Source: Candidatus Glassiibacteriota bacterium
Lineage (GTDB): Bacteria; Gemmatimonadota; Glassbacteria; GWA2-58-10
NCBI GenBank assembly: GCA_016934095.1
Contig: JAFGTO010000243.1
Span: forward strand, 1 to 7,267
Length of the DNA stretch: 7,267 nucleotides
Direction: 5' to 3'
The notes under the pieces: generated by a model
What the model saw: the letters and a program-made list of their open reading frames with translations, nothing else
What the model was told of the DNA's origin: nothing
The model's database searches: none
Position numbers and translations under genes: made by a program
Part shown: positions 6,224 to 7,267 of the stretch, piece by piece
How positions within the stretch are numbered: the stretch's first letter is position 1
How the letters are laid out: the number at the start of each line of letters is the position of its first letter

Positions 6224-7156
6224 ATGAGCAAACATATCAGACTACTGGATCCGGGCATTGAAACAAGCTATGAAATAAAAACCGGGTTCTCCCCGGACAA
6301 CCTGGTTACCATCTTCCCCGGAGACTGCCTGGAGTTATTGAACGGTATCCCCGATGAAACCGCCGGGCTGGTGGTTACCTCGCCTCCCTACAACATCGGA
6401 AAACCGTACGAGAAAAAACTCGACCTCGATATCTACCTGGAGCAACAGGATAAGGTGATCGCGGAGTGCGTAAGGGTCCTCAGCCGGACCGGCAGTATCT
6501 GCTGGCAAGTCGGCAACTATGTGAACAACGGCGAAATCATCCCGCTCGACATACTCCTCTACGACTGCTTCAAGAAGCACGGCCTTAAGATGCGGAACCG
6601 GATTGTCTGGCATTTCGAGCACGGCCTGCACTGCTCGAGAAGGTTTTCCGGAAGGTACGAGGTCATTATCTGGTTCACCAAAACAGACAATTATACCTTC
6701 AACCTGGACCCTGTCCGCGTGCCGCAGAAATATCCGGGCAAGAAACATTTCAAGGGGCCGAGGGCCGGCGAGTACTCCTGCAACCCCCTCGGCAAGAACC
6801 CCGGCGACAAATGGACCATACCCAACGTCAAACACAACCATATCGAAAAAACGGTCCATCCCTGCCAGTTCCCCGTGGAATTAATCGAAAGACTGGTCCT
6901 GAGCATGACCGCCCCGGGCGACCTGGTGGTAGACCCGTTCATCGGGGTGGGATCGACTGCCGTGGCCTCGCTCAGGCATAACAGGCGTGCGGCCGGGGCG
7001 GAAGTCCTGGAAGAGTACCTGGAAATCGCGCACGAGAGGATAAAAAAGGCCATGGCCGGCACCCTCAGGACCCGCCCCATGTATAAACCGGTCTACGCTC
7101 CGCGGGGGAACCTAAAATTAACGCAGAACCCCACTAAGAGAGAGGATGGGAGATAA
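6224..7156 (+). CDS. Beta-class site-specific DNA methyltransferase (N4-cytosine or N6-adenine)
   Basis: This 310-residue enzyme should transfer a methyl group from S-adenosylmethionine to the exocyclic amine of cytosine or adenine in a short DNA target. Catalytic motif IV is TSPPYN (53-58) near the N-terminus. A target-recognition region occupies about 130-205, with FEHGLHCSRRFSGRYE and GPRAGEYSCNPLGKNPGD blocks. Motif X is HPCQFPVELIERL (212-224), and the SAM-binding motif I is DPFIGVGST (237-245) near the C-terminus, followed by acidic E260. This IV-to-I order defines the beta class. The SPPY form is common in N4-cytosine enzymes, but N6-adenine cannot be excluded. The start codon lies 24 bases after the carboxypeptidase stop, with only a weak AGG upstream, so it may be read from the same mRNA. 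Codon use seems somewhat AT-richer than its neighbours, consistent with transfer. No endonuclease gene is visible, so it may be orphan or its partner may lie beyond or have been lost. Confidence 0.9.
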   Translation: MSKHIRLLDPGIETSYEIKTGFSPDNLVTIFPGDCLELLNGIPDETAGLVVTSPPYNIGKPYEKKLDLDIYLEQQDKVIAECVRVLSRTGSICWQVGNYVNNGEIIPLDILLYDCFKKHGLKMRNRIVWHFEHGLHCSRRFSGRYEVIIWFTKTDNYTFNLDPVRVPQKYPGKKHFKGPRAGEYSCNPLGKNPGDKWTIPNVKHNHIEKTVHPCQFPVELIERLVLSMTAPGDLVVDPFIGVGSTAVASLRHNRRAAGAEVLEEYLEIAHERIKKAMAGTLRTRPMYKPVYAPRGNLKLTQNPTKREDGR

Positions 7157-7166
7157 TCCTGCTTAA

Positions 7167-7183
7167 TATGAATATTATTCATA
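7167..7183. repeat. 17-base AT palindrome after the methyltransferase gene
   Basis: TATGAATA (7167-7174) and TATTCATA (7176-7183) are perfect reverse complements around a single central T (7175). The stem is pure A/T apart from one G-C pair per arm and has no loop, so a dimeric protein-binding site or an insertion target is more likely than a transcription terminator. It starts 10 bases after the methyltransferase stop codon. Confidence 0.5.
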
Positions 7184-7187
7184 CTTA

Positions 7188-7213
7188 GGGTCTGCTGAAA
7201 AATAGATTTTCAG
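7188..7213. mobile_element. Possible insertion-sequence terminal repeat at the right edge
   Basis: The sequence GGGTCTGCTGAAAAATAG starting at 7188 resembles the terminal inverted repeats of several DDE-transposase insertion sequences that begin GGGTCTGCTGAAAAA. It also contains a short hairpin, CTGAAAA (7195-7201) with TTTTCAG (7207-7213). No transposase coding sequence or second end is inside the window, so this rests on remembered resemblance and the change to AT-rich sequence. A terminator-like hairpin after the methyltransferase gene is the alternative reading. Confidence 0.27.
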
Positions 7214-7267
7214 GTTCGGTAGCAAAAAGTTTTTGGAATCATCTCCCGGCCTGATCGAACTTTTCGA

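Noticed and set aside
7146..7189. Short ATG-initiated frames after the methyltransferase, as a possible endonuclease or controller gene start
   Set aside because: Both frames, from 7146 and 7168, stop after six codons, and no longer frame begins before the window ends.

Overview
The window is GC-rich DNA from a Gram-negative bacterium. Two genes encode exported coiled-coil proteins, one encodes a probable outer-membrane beta-barrel, and one encodes an exported peptidoglycan-type carboxypeptidase. An oxygen-sensitive radical SAM sulfatase-maturation enzyme suggests an anaerobic or microaerobic lifestyle. Codon use, the DSL-rich coiled coils and the barrel style would fit an uncultured lineage of the FCB superphylum or a relative, but the sequence alone does not fix the taxon.

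Layout. The left 3 kb is a minus-strand envelope block. An exported coiled-coil protein (2959 to 1886) overlaps by 4 bases with a beta-barrel gene (1889 to 768). After a 244-base spacer with an unusual alternating palindrome and its own sigma70-like promoter comes a second exported coiled-coil gene, which starts at 523 and runs off the left edge. The two coiled-coil proteins share a module around a GEFxxELxLFD motif, so the three genes look like parts of one envelope system.

A 297-base divergent intergenic region separates this block from the plus-strand genes. The first plus-strand gene (3257-4486) encodes an anaerobic sulfatase-maturating enzyme with a SEC-C zinc-binding tail. Its promoter has a perfect TATAAT placed so that transcription should begin at the ATG itself, so the mRNA is probably leaderless. 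After 198 bases holding a second good promoter comes an exported M99/Csd4-type carboxypeptidase (4685-6199) with tandem C-terminal beta domains. A beta-class DNA methyltransferase (6224-7156) follows 24 bases later.

The last 111 bases are visibly AT-richer. They hold a 17-base palindrome and then a sequence resembling the terminal inverted repeat of an insertion sequence, so a mobile element may begin at the right edge. No restriction endonuclease, tRNA, rRNA or CRISPR array is visible.

Functional reading. The minus-strand genes probably form an outer-membrane/periplasmic assembly of unknown role. The plus-strand genes are individually recognisable: sulfatase activation, cell-wall trimming and DNA modification. 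Apart from close spacing of the last two, there is little sign that they act together.
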